A DNA stretch of 64,000 nt from Saccharibacillus qingshengii (GCF_013185195.1 NZ_JAAZWC010000024.1:1-64000), one strand, 5' to 3'. Shown: positions 1-9,222, numbered from the stretch's first letter. A program made the numbers and translations. Notes: a model not told the origin generated them from the sequence alone.

Positions 1-186
1 CGTGGCTCCAACGAGAACGCGAATGGTCTACTTCGAGAGTTTTTCCCCAAAGGCTACGATTTTGCGCAGGTGACCGACGACGAACTGGAACGAGCTCTGA
101 ATCTGATCAACAACCGCCCTCGCAAATGTTTAGGCTGGAAGTCCACCCACGAATCGTTTCAGGACGAACTGTTGCACTTGGATTGA
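1..186 (+). CDS. IS30-family transposase, C-terminal fragment (cut by window start)
   Basis: The reading frame is open from the first base and ends at TGA 184-186, leaving the last 61 residues. It shows the IS30-type end: an NENANGLLREFFPKG-like stretch carrying the last catalytic Glu of the DDE triad, followed by LINNRPRKCLGWKSTHESF. In this family that region closes the RNase-H-like integrase core, which cuts and joins transposon ends. The sequence just after the stop (GACAATTCGTC) looks like the inner part of an IS30 right-end inverted repeat, so the element probably ends near position 200. Whether the 5' part is intact lies outside the window. Confidence 0.85.
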   Translation, partial: RGSNENANGLLREFFPKGYDFAQVTDDELERALNLINNRPRKCLGWKSTHESFQDELLHLD

Positions 187-320
187 CAATTCGTCTTTAA
201 AAAAATTGTTTCATTCTTGGTACGGTCGGGTAAATGGAAAATGTTCTCCACTTAAAAATTGATGAGAACTTCATACATAGAGTCTGGAATATAATTGAAT
301 GTAATCCCTTCAAATTCCAA

Positions 321-350
321 TTGACATCCCCGAAGACACGATGGTATATT
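321..350 (+). promoter_or_regulatory. Promoter of the cold-shock gene
   Basis: TTGACA (321-326) and TATATT (345-350) with an 18-bp spacer form a near-consensus sigma-A promoter. The predicted transcript would have a leader of roughly 45 nt before the csp start codon, shorter than the long cold-shock leaders of enteric cspA. Confidence 0.65.
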
Positions 351-400
351 CGAGTAGTGGATCACACCTATTTATCTGATAACGAAGGGAATGTTCGTGC

Positions 401-598
401 ATGCAAGGTAAAGTGAAATGGTTTAACGCAGAAAAAGGTTACGGTTTCATTGAAACGGAAGAAGGCGGCGACGTTTTCGTTCACTTCTCGGCGATTCAAA
501 TCGAAGGATTCAAAACGCTGGAAGAAGGACAATCCGTTGAGTTTGACATCGTTGAAGGCGCTCGCGGACCGCAAGCATCCAACGTCACTCCTCTGTAA
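401..598 (+). CDS. csp: Cold-shock protein, CspA/CspB family
   Basis: A 65-residue single cold-shock domain, the full length of the family. It has both RNA-binding motifs of the OB fold: KGYGFI (RNP1) and VFVHFSAI (RNP2), with the conserved start [10 protein letters not shown]. These proteins bind single-stranded nucleic acid and act as RNA chaperones in the cytoplasm, helping translation after cold shock or in stationary phase. The start ATG is preceded by GAAGGGA at 384-390, ten bases upstream. The gene is monocistronic, bounded by its own promoter and a strong terminator. Copy number elsewhere in the genome cannot be judged, so the specific paralogue letter is left open. Confidence 0.95.
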   Translation: MQGKVKWFNAEKGYGFIETEEGGDVFVHFSAIQIEGFKTLEEGQSVEFDIVEGARGPQASNVTPL

Positions 599-681
599 GT
601 CGTCGCAGCCGTATACCTGACCTACATAGATGATTAAGCACTAATGATTTATGCTGGTTGGAGACACATGGCTCAACAGAA

Positions 682-709
682 AGACCCCACTTATGCGGGG
701 TCTTTTTTG
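682..709 (+). terminator. Rho-independent terminator of csp
   Basis: AGACCCC (682-688) pairs with GGGGTCT (697-703), followed directly by a T run. Confidence 0.9.
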
Positions 710-932
710 TATGGGTTTGAATCACAAAATATCTGATTCCACTATATTTTTCAATTGTAAAAAAGTTAAAATAGATTTAATGCGATAAAATTCATAGAAA
801 ATATACATATTCAGAAAATAAGCGTTTACGAGAAGGGATTTGCGTTTAAAACGCATTAGGTAGATAGGACTATTTGCCTGGTTCTGCTTCACGCACGTTT
901 GCTTAACAACATCTGAGGAGGGATCACACACA

Positions 933-3398
933 GTGAGGGGAACGAACAAGAAAGTATGGGCGATGTTAATTGCCCTAGTGCTCGTACTACATACGATGCT
1001 TGGCGCAGGAATCGGACAGGCACAGGCTGAAGAAGCGACGCCAACCGGACAAACCGTAGAGCAAGAAATCGTACCATCGACAGAGGGTAAAGTTATTCAA
1101 GAAGAGATACAGGCTGAATCCGGACAGACCGAAGACCCAATCGTAAATGAAGAAGGTCCCGTAGTCGAGAAAAGTCCAGCCATTGAAGAAAGTGCGGCAA
1201 GCGAAAGCGAAGAAGTCATAGAAGCTGCTCCGGCAGCGGATTCTGGAACTCCTGTTGTCGATGCCCAAACCCCTCCGGCAGACGAAAAGACTCCGGAAGC
1301 AGACGTGAAGACGCCTGCAGAAGAAGACACGGCTGCAACGGACGAAGAATTGGCCAAAGAAAAATCGGCCAAAGAAGAAGCCGAACTGGCTGCCAAAGCA
1401 GCAGCAGAGGCAGACGCAAAAGTAACATCCGTAATTGAAGAAAACATCATCACGAACGTGTCGATTACAACCGATAGCGGAAGCATAATCGATGCCGACC
1501 ACCCGGTTGATGTAAACGATGCGCTTCAACTGAACTATCAGTTCGCGCTGCCGGACGGTAAAGGATACGGAGACGGTTCGACCTTCGATTTTGACGTTCC
1601 TTCGCAGTTCCCGATTTACAACGCAGTCAACACATCGCTGTTCGCTACCGATAGCTCAGGCGAGACGATCGGTACGCTTCAAGTTACCACAGACGGTCAC
1701 GTCAAACTTACGTTTAACGATTACATTGCCAAGCATTCCGATGTAAAAGGCAGCTTGAAGATCGGTACGGTACTGACGGAACAAACCGTAAACAAGCAGG
1801 AGCAGGTGACCATTTCTTTCCCGATCGCGGGCGGACTTGTACCGGTTATCCTTTATGTCACAAAACCGGACAATACCGATCCGATTCGAAACGATGCCAA
1901 CCTGTTCTACAAACTGCACACCTCTACTAATTACGCGAATAAACAGGCCGCATGGGGCATTTTCATCAACAAAGACATGCTCTCGCTGAACAAGGTCGTC
2001 GTAAAGGACACATTCCCGAATGGTGGGCTTGAGCTGGTCAAAGCTTCGATCGCTGTCGAAGTCGAAGGCACTGAAAACGGCAAAGGAAACGGTCAGTACA
2101 GTGCTTACGCAGGGAATTACACGGTAGACGTATTGGAAAACGATTTGCGTAAAGGTTTCGTCGTAACATTCAATGAGCCGGTAACGCAAAGTCTTCGAAT
2201 TACGTATACGACCAATTACGACAGCAATAAATTGACCGACGCTACAGTGAATCAAGGATTCGTCAACCGAGCGAACCTGACCGCCGAGATCCTTGGGAAA
2301 GACGGACAAGGTCCTGCGGAACAGATTGCCAAAGAATCGCAGATCGCCTTCTACGAGCCTTTCGTTGACAAAGGCGGCGCGCAAAGCGGAGATCGCCTGA
2401 ATTGGTCGATCACGATCAACAAAAACCAGTCCACGATCACCAATGCTACCATCATCGATACGGCAGGCAACAGCCAGACGCTGGATCGCGAATCATTCCG
2501 TCTTTACCAAGCAGCCGTGGATCGCAACGGCGTGGTAACCAAGACGGGTACCCTGCTGACAGAAGGCACGGATTATGTGTTGAATATGGCAGCGGACGGG
2601 ACAACCGGATTTACCCTGACGTTCAACAATTCGATCAATTCCACTTACGTGCTAGAGTATGCTTCGACCTTCAACGCCGCTGAGACGAAAGACCTTACGG
2701 AAATCGTCAACAACGTTCGTTTTACAGGTGAAGGCATTCGGGGCGGTATCGTGGAAAGCCAAAGCAAAATCACGGTACGCGTAACAACGGGTTCCGGTTC
2801 GGGTGCCGGGACGATTCCGGTAACACCGCCGACGACGCCACCAACAACACCGCCGACGACGCCACCAATAACACCGCCGACGACGCCACCAATAACACCG
2901 CCAACAACGCCACCAACGACGCCACCGGATACGACAATTCCGGAAAATCCGGTTCCAGTAGGACCTCCGGTCGTGATTCCGACGCCGCCAACTCCGGTAA
3001 CTCCAACTCCGGATACGACGATTCCGGACGAGCCGACTCCGATCGGACCTCCAGTCGTGCCGACGGAACCTGACACGACGATTCCGGACGAGCCGATCCC
3101 GCAGGGACCGCCGGCCGTACCTTCGGAACCGATGATGCCGATTCCGGACGAAACGACTCCGGTCGGACCTCTGATCGTTCCGGTCCAAGAGCAGCCGATT
3201 CCGATGCAGCCGATCGTTTCGATCCCGGATGAGCCCGTCCCACAAGGAGTGCCGGTTGTGACCGGAACGGTAGTACCAAGCGAAGAGACACTGCCGCAAA
3301 CGGGAGAAAGCAGCAGCCTACCCTATGTGATGGCTGGAACCGGTCTGATCCTCTTCGGACTGCTGATGAGACGCCGCTCGGTTAAGAACGCCGAATAA
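933..3398 (+). CDS. LPXTG-anchored surface adhesin with collagen-adhesin-like domains
   Basis: An 821-residue secreted wall protein. The GTG start has AGGAGGG at 916-922. Order of parts: signal peptide (about 1-33, ending AQAEE); an acidic Ala/Glu/Pro-rich stalk (about 34-165); beta-rich modules resembling the N-terminal domains of Cna/Sdr-type adhesins (about 170-620); a proline-rich wall-spanning region with TTPP tandem repeats and 'DTTIPDEP..GPP' repeats (about 630-780); and a canonical sorting signal: LPQTG at 787-791, a hydrophobic span and a terminal RRR. A sortase should cleave in LPQTG and link the protein to peptidoglycan. No sortase gene lies in the window. The ligand cannot be told from the sequence. 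The 330 bp between the csp stop and this start contains the csp terminator, AT-rich DNA and only a weak promoter candidate (TTGCGT 840-845, TAGATA 861-866). Confidence 0.85.
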   Translation: MRGTNKKVWAMLIALVLVLHTMLGAGIGQAQAEEATPTGQTVEQEIVPSTEGKVIQEEIQAESGQTEDPIVNEEGPVVEKSPAIEESAASESEEVIEAAPAADSGTPVVDAQTPPADEKTPEADVKTPAEEDTAATDEELAKEKSAKEEAELAAKAAAEADAKVTSVIEENIITNVSITTDSGSIIDADHPVDVNDALQLNYQFALPDGKGYGDGSTFDFDVPSQFPIYNAVNTSLFATDSSGETIGTLQVTTDGHVKLTFNDYIAKHSDVKGSLKIGTVLTEQTVNKQEQVTISFPIAGGLVPVILYVTKPDNTDPIRNDANLFYKLHTSTNYANKQAAWGIFINKDMLSLNKVVVKDTFPNGGLELVKASIAVEVEGTENGKGNGQYSAYAGNYTVDVLENDLRKGFVVTFNEPVTQSLRITYTTNYDSNKLTDATVNQGFVNRANLTAEILGKDGQGPAEQIAKESQIAFYEPFVDKGGAQSGDRLNWSITINKNQSTITNATIIDTAGNSQTLDRESFRLYQAAVDRNGVVTKTGTLLTEGTDYVLNMAADGTTGFTLTFNNSINSTYVLEYASTFNAAETKDLTEIVNNVRFTGEGIRGGIVESQSKITVRVTTGSGSGAGTIPVTPPTTPPTTPPTTPPITPPTTPPITPPTTPPTTPPDTTIPENPVPVGPPVVIPTPPTPVTPTPDTTIPDEPTPIGPPVVPTEPDTTIPDEPIPQGPPAVPSEPMMPIPDETTPVGPLIVPVQEQPIPMQPIVSIPDEPVPQGVPVVTGTVVPSEETLPQTGESSSLPYVMAGTGLILFGLLMRRRSVKNAE
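2823..2927 (+). repeat. 24-bp tandem repeat coding TTPP/ITPP stalk
   Basis: About four and a half copies of a 24-bp unit of the form ACACCGCCGACGACGCCACC plus AAY, encoding alternating TTPP and ITPP. Such low-complexity coding repeats expand and contract by slippage, so the stalk length may vary between strains. Confidence 0.8.
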
Positions 3399-3432
3399 CG
3401 GATTGCGTGTCGCAGTGATGGATGTGCAGCCC

Positions 3433-3470
3433 AACCCCGCTTTCGCGATTGCAGCGAAGCGGGGTTTTTT
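3433..3470 (+). terminator. Terminator of the LPXTG gene
   Basis: AACCCCGCTTTCGC (3433-3446) pairs with GCGAAGCGGGGTT (3453-3465), followed by a T run to 3470. Confidence 0.9.
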
Positions 3471-3596
3471 ATCTGTATGAGGCTCCTGCTTCTATGCGCA
3501 GATACATTCCCGCGTTTGCCCGGCCGCTTTTGAGGTTAAAAGAGAAGATAACGGCATTCGGAAACGTTGTCCCTGACAATTTTGTCCGATTTGTCG

Positions 3597-3644
3597 ATAA
3601 AGCGTTAACACTCTTTTTACTCGGCGTTAACGCTGTGTTATAAT
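3597..3644 (+). promoter_or_regulatory. hpf promoter with inverted repeat and cre-like site
   Basis: TATAAT at 3639-3644 with a weak -35 TTTACT at 3616-3621 (17-bp spacer). The -35 is framed by a perfect 9-bp inverted repeat AGCGTTAAC (3601-3609) and GTTAACGCT (3626-3634). The left arm also sits in ATAAAGCGTTAACA (3597-3610), which matches most positions of the CcpA cre consensus TGWAANCGNTNWCA. Regulation by CcpA or another dimeric repressor is inferred only. Confidence 0.5.
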
Positions 3645-3667
3645 GGTGACATAAGGAGGAGTGCCCT

Positions 3668-4228
3668 ATGGACTTTGCGATTCGAGGACAACAAATTGAG
3701 GTTACTGACGCTCTGAAAGACTATGTCGACAAGAGACTCAGCCGACTCGACAAATACTTCGATATCCCCCCTGCTACGGAAGGTACGGTTACGCTCAGCG
3801 TGACCCGAGGTATTCACAAGGTAGAGGTGACCATCCCTCTCCCAGGCGGTATTTTCCTTCGTGCGGAAGATCGGAGCGACGATATGTATACGTCGATCGA
3901 CTCGGTATTGTCGAAACTGGAGCGCCAGATTCGGAAACACAAGACCAAGATGAACCGCAGATTCCGTCAAGACGAGAGCCTCAAAGGCTTGTTCGTGGAC
4001 GAAGGTGCCAATGCTTCCGTTTCCCCGTCTACCGACGAGGAAGAGGACGAACTCCAGGTTGTGCGCAGCAAGCGATTCCTGCTTAAACCGATGGACGTTG
4101 AAGAAGCCATTCTGCAGATGAACATGATCGGCCACAACTTCTTCGTATTTTCGAACATCGAATCCGAAACGGTCAACGTGGTTTATCGCCGGAACGACGG
4201 TAAATACGGCCTGATCGAACAGGAATAA
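3668..4228 (+). CDS. hpf: Ribosome hibernation promoting factor, long form
   Basis: A 186-residue long-type HPF (YvyD family). The N-terminal domain (about 1-105) starts MDFAIRGQQIEVTDALKDYV and is the part that binds the 30S mRNA/tRNA channel. After a short acidic linker (about 110-130) the C-terminal domain (about 130-184) holds KRFLLKPMDVEEAILQM and FVFSNIESETVNVVYRRNDG, which dimerises to form inactive 100S ribosomes. The start follows AAGGAGGA (3653-3660). In Bacillus this gene also sits directly before secA and is driven by stress and growth-phase sigma factors; here a sigma-A-like promoter with an inverted repeat precedes it. Confidence 0.96.
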   Translation: MDFAIRGQQIEVTDALKDYVDKRLSRLDKYFDIPPATEGTVTLSVTRGIHKVEVTIPLPGGIFLRAEDRSDDMYTSIDSVLSKLERQIRKHKTKMNRRFRQDESLKGLFVDEGANASVSPSTDEEEDELQVVRSKRFLLKPMDVEEAILQMNMIGHNFFVFSNIESETVNVVYRRNDGKYGLIEQE

Positions 4229-4265
4229 GGCATCACTTTCACAAAAAAATAATTTTTTTAAAGAA

Positions 4266-4298
4266 AAAGAGCCTTATCCGCATCGGATGAGGCTCTTT
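4266..4298 (+). terminator. Hairpin terminator between hpf and secA
   Basis: AAAGAGCCTTATCCG (4266-4280) pairs with CGGATGAGGCTCTTT (4284-4298) with one G-T wobble. The T run on the plus strand is short, so termination may be partial. Confidence 0.6.
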
Positions 4299-4358
4299 GC
4301 GCGTATATAATATGTTGGAAAGTTTTACGGAAGAGCGGCCAGGCGGCCTTTTGCGCGG

Positions 4359-4387
4359 TTGCCCGTGCCCGCTCAAGCTGGTACAAT
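4359..4387 (+). promoter_or_regulatory. Candidate secA promoter
   Basis: TTGCCC (4359-4364) and TACAAT (4382-4387) are spaced by 17 bp, just 38 bp before the secA start. A second TATAAT lies at 4306-4311 without a good -35. Confidence 0.5.
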
Positions 4388-4425
4388 TTAGGCAAACCAT
4401 CCGTTTTGCACGAAAGGGGCACAAC

Positions 4426-6873
4426 ATGTTAGGACTTGTCAAAAAAATCTTCGGGGATATGAACGAACGGGACGTCAAGAAGTTCATGCGTACCGTAGAG
4501 ATCATCAATAAAATGGAACCCGATTTCGAAAAGCTTACAGACGAACAGTTGAAGCATAAGACCGTCGAGTTCCGCGAGCGCCTGGACAAAGGGGAAACGC
4601 TCGACAGCCTGCTGCCGGAAGCTTTTGCTACGACGCGCGAAGCTTCCAAGCGCACGCTCGGCAAGCGCCATTACGATGTGCAGCTGGTCGGCGGTATCGC
4701 TCTGCATAACGGCCGGATCGCGGAAATGAAAACAGGGGAAGGCAAGACGCTGGTAGGCACGCTCCCGGTTTATTTGAACGCGTTGACGGGCCAAGGCGTT
4801 CACGTCGTAACCGTCAACGATTATCTCGCCCAGCGGGACAGCGAGGAAATGGCCCAGGTCTATAATTTCCTCGGCATGACCGTCGGTCTGAACCTGAGCG
4901 GGATGGAGCATTCGCAGAAGCAGGAAGCCTACGGCTGCGATATCACGTACGGCACGAACAACGAGTACGGATTCGATTATCTGCGCGACAACATGGTGCT
5001 GTACAAAGAACAAATGGTACAGCGTCCGCTGTACTTCTGTATCATCGACGAAGTGGACTCCATCCTCGTCGACGAAGCGCGTACGCCTCTGATCATCTCC
5101 GGTCAGGCACAGAAATCGACGGAACTGTATTTCCTCGCGGACCGCTTCGTCAAGCGTCTGCAGGCGGAAGAGGATTACACTGTCGATATCAAGATCAAAT
5201 CGGTTTCGCTGTCGGATAAAGGCGCGGCCAAAGCCGAACGCGATTTCGGCATCGACAACCTGTACGACCAAAAGCATGTCATGCTGAACCATCATATCGT
5301 ACAGGCGCTCAAAGCGAACGTGATCATGCGCCGCGATGTCGACTACGTCGTGGTCGAAGACGAAGTCGTGATCGTCGACGAATTCACGGGCCGTCTGATG
5401 GCCGGACGCCGTTACAGCGACGGTCTGCACCAGGCGATCGAAGCGAAGGAAGGCATCACGGTTCAGAACGAGAGCATGACGCTTGCGACCATCACGTTCC
5501 AGAACTACTTCCGGATGTACCGCAAGCTTGCCGGCATGACCGGTACGGCGAAGACGGAAGAAGAAGAATTCAAGAAAATCTACGGCCTCGAAGTGCTGCA
5601 GGTACCGACCAACCGGCCGAACCAGCGGAACGACGCACCGGATATCGTCTACAAGAGCGTACCGAGCAAGTTCCGGGCAGTCGTAGCGGAGATCGAAGAG
5701 CGCCATGCCAAGAATCAGCCGATTCTGGTCGGTACGGTCTCGATCGAGAACTCCGAAGTACTGTCGGAAATGCTGAAGAAAAAAGGCATCCGCCACCAGG
5801 TGCTGAACGCCAAGTATCACGCCGAAGAAGCGGAGATCATCTCGAGCGCCGGTCAAGCCGGTTCCGTAACGATCGCGACCAACATGGCCGGACGCGGTAC
5901 GGATATCGTGCTGGGCGAAGGCGTCTCCGAAGTCGGCGGTCTGCATATCATCGGTACGGAGCGTCACGAATCGCGCCGGATCGATAATCAGCTGCGCGGC
6001 CGTGCCGGACGTCAGGGCGATCCGGGTTCGACCCAATTCTACCTGTCGCTGGGCGACGAATTGATGAAGCGGTTCGGCGCGGACAACGTGCTGAACATGA
6101 TGGAACGCCTGGGCTTCGAAGAAGACCAGCCGATCGAGAGCCGCATGATTACCCGCGCGGTAGAATCGGCCCAGAAACGGGTCGAAGGCAACAACTTCGA
6201 TACGCGCAAAGTCGTTCTCCAGTACGATGACGTGATGAATCAGCAGCGCGGCGTAATCTACAAGCAGCGCTTTGAACTGCTGGAATCCGAGAACGTGAAG
6301 CAGATCGTGCTGGATATGATCCGCGCCACGATCGAACGGATCGTAACGGCACATACCGGCGACGATATCCCGGAAAACTGGGAATTGGAGCAGGTAGCCG
6401 ATTACATCAATGCCAAGCTGCTCGAAGAAGGCGAAATTACCCGCGACGAGCTGTGGGGCAAGGAAGCTTCGGAAATTACGGAATATCTGTATGACCGGGT
6501 GCTGCAGCGCTATAACGAACGCGAAGATTCGCTTGGCGAAGCCATGGTCCGCGAATTCGAGAAAGTCATCGCGCTGCGCGCGGTCGACCGGAAGTGGATG
6601 GACCATATCGACGCGATGGATCAGCTTCGTCAGGGTATCCACCTTCGCGCTTACGGCGGTACCGATCCGCTGCGCGAATACCAGTTCGAAGGGTTCGAGA
6701 TGTTCAATCAGATGATCGCCAGCATTCAAGAAGAGGTTGCGACGTATATTATGAAAGCCCGCGTCGAATCGAATCAGCAGCGTGAAGCGGTTATCGATGA
6801 GAAGAAGATCAGCACGAACAGCCCGACACCGGACAAGAAAGCTTCCCGCAAGGAACGCCGCGCTCAGCGATAA
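4426..6873 (+). CDS. secA: Preprotein translocase ATPase SecA
   Basis: An 815-residue SecA, the motor that pushes unfolded preproteins through SecYEG. The ATG at 4426 is chosen because GAAAGGGG lies at 4412-4419 and the protein then starts [16 protein letters not shown]; an in-frame upstream extension lacks family similarity. Motifs include Walker [11 protein letters not shown], the [15 protein letters not shown] stretch, NMAGRGTDI and the [14 protein letters not shown] helicase motif VI, plus the helical scaffold region with [14 protein letters not shown]. The C-terminus ends in a basic [12 protein letters not shown] tail and has no CxCxSGKKYKxCCG zinc motif, which Bacillus SecA (841 residues) has. 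The protein therefore appears to be a natural tail-less SecA. Single gene with its own promoter and terminator. Confidence 0.97.
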   Translation: MLGLVKKIFGDMNERDVKKFMRTVEIINKMEPDFEKLTDEQLKHKTVEFRERLDKGETLDSLLPEAFATTREASKRTLGKRHYDVQLVGGIALHNGRIAEMKTGEGKTLVGTLPVYLNALTGQGVHVVTVNDYLAQRDSEEMAQVYNFLGMTVGLNLSGMEHSQKQEAYGCDITYGTNNEYGFDYLRDNMVLYKEQMVQRPLYFCIIDEVDSILVDEARTPLIISGQAQKSTELYFLADRFVKRLQAEEDYTVDIKIKSVSLSDKGAAKAERDFGIDNLYDQKHVMLNHHIVQALKANVIMRRDVDYVVVEDEVVIVDEFTGRLMAGRRYSDGLHQAIEAKEGITVQNESMTLATITFQNYFRMYRKLAGMTGTAKTEEEEFKKIYGLEVLQVPTNRPNQRNDAPDIVYKSVPSKFRAVVAEIEERHAKNQPILVGTVSIENSEVLSEMLKKKGIRHQVLNAKYHAEEAEIISSAGQAGSVTIATNMAGRGTDIVLGEGVSEVGGLHIIGTERHESRRIDNQLRGRAGRQGDPGSTQFYLSLGDELMKRFGADNVLNMMERLGFEEDQPIESRMITRAVESAQKRVEGNNFDTRKVVLQYDDVMNQQRGVIYKQRFELLESENVKQIVLDMIRATIERIVTAHTGDDIPENWELEQVADYINAKLLEEGEITRDELWGKEASEITEYLYDRVLQRYNEREDSLGEAMVREFEKVIALRAVDRKWMDHIDAMDQLRQGIHLRAYGGTDPLREYQFEGFEMFNQMIASIQEEVATYIMKARVESNQQREAVIDEKKISTNSPTPDKKASRKERRAQR

Positions 6874-7052
6874 TCTCCCGGGCCAGGCAGCAAATCAGTG
6901 AAAGCTCTCCCGGCGCATGCCGGGGATACGGCCCGGTTTCCGATATGCTTTTCGGGGGCCGGGCCGAAGGGCTGTTTACGGGCGGTTTATCCGCCGACAT
7001 AAAAAAGAGAAGCCGCAAGCGGCTTTTTAGACTACCAACGAGGTGAAGAAAA
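6874..7052 (+). other. Hairpin-rich secA-prfB spacer
   Basis: No gene is visible. Inverted repeats follow one another: CCCGGC/GCCGGG around 6909-6924, CGGCCCGG (6929-6936) with CCGGGCCG (6959-6966), GGCGG/CCGCC around 6981-6995, and then the terminator-like hairpin at 7010-7029. Confidence 0.5.
7010..7029 (+). terminator. Terminator after secA
   Basis: AAGCCG pairs with CGGCTT across a CAAG loop, followed by a T run. It lies 23 bp before the prfB start, so prfB is either separately transcribed from within the spacer or reached by read-through. Confidence 0.75.
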
Positions 7053-8169
7053 ATGATCGATCCGAATGTCAGACACGATCTGCGCGAGTTGACGCAGAAA
7101 TTAACCAACCTTAGGGGGTCACTTTGACTTAGATCTCAAAGAAGAAATGATCTCCAACTTCGAAGAGAAAATGGCCGCTCCAGGTTTTTGGGACGACAGC
7201 GATAAAGCGCAGGCACTGATCTCGGACATGAACGCGGTCAAAGGCTCGCTGGACCAATACTTGAAAATGCAGCAGGATTTCGACGATGCCGTGCTGATGG
7301 CGGAACTTGCCGACGACGAAGACGATCAGGAAATGGCGGACGAAGTAGCGGCAAGCGTGGCCGATCTCATGACGCGCATGGGCGAGTTCGAACTGCAGCT
7401 GCTGCTGAGCGAGCCTTACGACAAGCTGAATGCCATTTTGGAGCTGCATCCGGGCGCCGGCGGTACCGAGTCGCAGGACTGGGGACTGCAGCTGCTGCGG
7501 ATGTACACGCGTTGGGCCGAGAAGCGCGGCTTCAAAGTCGAGACGCTGGATTACCTGCCGGGCGAAGAAGCCGGCATCAAAAGCGTGACGCTGCTCATCA
7601 AAGGCCATAATGCTTACGGCTATCTCAAAGCGGAAAAAGGCGTGCACCGCCTGGTCCGCATCTCGCCGTTCGATTCGTCGGGCCGACGCCACACGTCGTT
7701 CGTCTCGTGCGACGTCGTGCCGGAGATCGACGACACGATCGATATCGATATTCGCACGGAAGACCTGAAGATCGATACGTACCGTGCCAGCGGCGCGGGC
7801 GGTCAGCATATCAATACGACCGATTCGGCCGTTCGGATTACCCACCTTCCGACCGGAGTGGTCGTGACCTGTCAGAATGAACGCTCACAGATCAAGAACC
7901 GCGAACAGGCTATGAAGATGCTCCGCTCCAAGCTGTACGAGCGGGAGATCGAAGAGCAGAAGCGGCATTTGGCGGAGATTCGCGGCGAACAGTCTGAGAT
8001 CGGCTGGGGCAGCCAGATCCGCTCGTACGTGTTCCATCCTTACAGCATGGTCAAAGACCATCGCACCTCGCATGAAGTCGGCAACATCGGCGCGGTTATG
8101 GACGGCGATTTGGACGGATTCATCGATGCTTATCTGCGCAGCCAGCTGAAGATCGAACCGTCGGAGTAA
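7053..8169 (+). CDS. prfB: Peptide chain release factor 2 (programmed +1 frameshift)
   Basis: RF2 reads UGA and UAA stop codons and triggers peptide release on the ribosome. The first 24 codons run from ATG 7053 ([20 protein letters not shown]..) to an in-frame TGA at 7125-7127. Translation continues in the +1 frame from GAC 7126 to the stop at 8169, giving about 371 residues, the normal length. The shift site is the classical one (AGGGGG then CTTTGAC). The protein has the RF2 tripeptide region [15 protein letters not shown] and the catalytic GGQ in SGAGGQHIN (near residue 250). AGGTG at 7041-7045 serves the first ATG. Annotation from the internal ATG 7147 would lose the N-terminal region. 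Confidence 0.96.
7113..7128 (+). promoter_or_regulatory. prfB +1 recoding site
   Basis: An internal Shine-Dalgarno-like AGGGGG at 7113-7118 lies three bases before CTTTGAC (7122-7128). The ribosome slips from CTT to TTT when the TGA is decoded slowly, so low RF2 raises its own synthesis. This is established autoregulation for prfB in many bacteria. Confidence 0.95.
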
Positions 8170-8178
8170 GCGGGAGCC

Positions 8179-9060
8179 ATGTCAACGAGCAAAGGCGGCA
8201 GAAAGCCGCTGGTCCCGCTTCACGGTGCCAAACGAAATGCCCTCGATACGACGCTTATCGTCGTGGGCGCTTTTATTACGGCGATCGCGTTCAACCTGTT
8301 CCTGCTGCCCAATCAGATCGCGTCCGGCGGGGTATCCGGACTGTCGATTATCATCAAGGAATGGTTCGATTTCGAACCTGCTTTTACCCAATGGATCTTC
8401 AATATTCCGCTTTTTATCGCCGGAGTGATTTTCCTGGGCAAACAGTACGGGGCGCGTACGCTGGTCGGTACCGTCTGTCTGCCGCTTTTCATTTTCCTCA
8501 CGCGCGACTGGCCGATCTCCACGACCAATCCGCTGCTCGGCTCGCTGTACGGCGGAATCGGCGTCGGCTTGGGACTTGGGCTCGTGTTCCGCGGGCGCGG
8601 TTCCACCGGCGGACTCTCGATCGTCGCCCAACTGCTGCAAAAGTTCAGTGGGCTCAGTCTCTCGCTGTGCGTGATGCTGGTCGACGGCACGGTTATCGTG
8701 CTGGCGGGCTTTACTTTGTCGCTCGAGAATGCGCTGTACGCGCTGATCGGCCTGTACGTGACCGGGAAAGTCATCGATGCGGTCGAGATGGGGTTGGGTT
8801 ATACCAAAGTCGCCTACATCATCACCGATAAACGCGAAGAACTCACACAGGTTATCTTGAAAGACCTCGACCGCGGGTTGACCGAACTCAGCGCGCGCGG
8901 CGGATATACCGGCGAATCCCGTCCGGTGCTGATGGTCGTGATCGGCCAGAGCGAAACCAGCCGCCTTAAAACGCTGGTCCGTTCGGTGGATCCGGAAGCT
9001 TTTGTCGTGATCAGCAACGCGCAGGAAGTGCTCGGCAAAGGGTTCAAGATTCAACTGTAA
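8179..9060 (+). CDS. YitT-family membrane protein (YvjA-like, DUF2179)
   Basis: A 293-residue integral membrane protein. After a basic N-terminus come five or six hydrophobic spans (about 22-200), with the family stretch LFLLPNQIASGGVSGLSII in the first, and then a soluble C-terminal DUF2179 domain (about 215-290) of the GYTKVAYIITDKREEL..ARGGYTG..PVLMVVI type. The role of YitT proteins is not established; transport is often suggested. GCGGGAG precedes the ATG nine bases after the prfB stop, so co-transcription with prfB is likely. The same prfB-yvjA order is found in Bacillus subtilis. Confidence 0.9.
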   Translation: MSTSKGGRKPLVPLHGAKRNALDTTLIVVGAFITAIAFNLFLLPNQIASGGVSGLSIIIKEWFDFEPAFTQWIFNIPLFIAGVIFLGKQYGARTLVGTVCLPLFIFLTRDWPISTTNPLLGSLYGGIGVGLGLGLVFRGRGSTGGLSIVAQLLQKFSGLSLSLCVMLVDGTVIVLAGFTLSLENALYALIGLYVTGKVIDAVEMGLGYTKVAYIITDKREELTQVILKDLDRGLTELSARGGYTGESRPVLMVVIGQSETSRLKTLVRSVDPEAFVVISNAQEVLGKGFKIQL

Positions 9061-9082
9061 CCGCAGCTCTTGATTCGTAAGA

Positions 9083-9124
9083 AAACCGTTTCCAAAGTCC
9101 AGAGACTTGGGGAACGGTTTTTTT
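9083..9124 (+). terminator. Terminator after the YitT gene
   Basis: AAACCGTTTCC.AAGTC (9083-9099) pairs with GACTT.GGAACGGTTT (9104-9120) and is followed by a T run. Confidence 0.85.
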
Positions 9125-9180
9125 GTAAAAACGCACGGATTCCCCTTCCTCCCGCAGAATGTGAACTTTTCCTCTTAAGG

Positions 9181-9222
9181 TTGTATTTATATGACGTCGA
9201 ACGTATAATAATACATATTATT
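9181..9222 (+). promoter_or_regulatory. argC promoter with candidate ArgR operator
   Basis: TTGTAT (9181-9186) and TATAAT (9204-9209) have a 17-bp spacer. An AT-rich perfect palindrome AATAAT-ACAT-ATTATT (9207-9222) overlaps the -10 and start site, the position expected for an arginine repressor (ArgR/AhrC) operator. The match to the AhrC consensus is only partial, so the operator role is inferred. Confidence 0.6.

Noticed and set aside
234-416. A 60-codon frame ahead of the cold-shock gene
   Set aside because: It has no ribosome-binding site, contains the csp promoter (321-350) and overlaps the csp start. More likely chance.
4429-6729. Very long open frame opposite secA, and similar ones opposite prfB, argC, uvrB, uvrA and 62725-63981
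   Set aside because: Mirror frames caused by codon bias in GC-rich genes; no ribosome-binding sites, no motifs, and the sense genes are certain.
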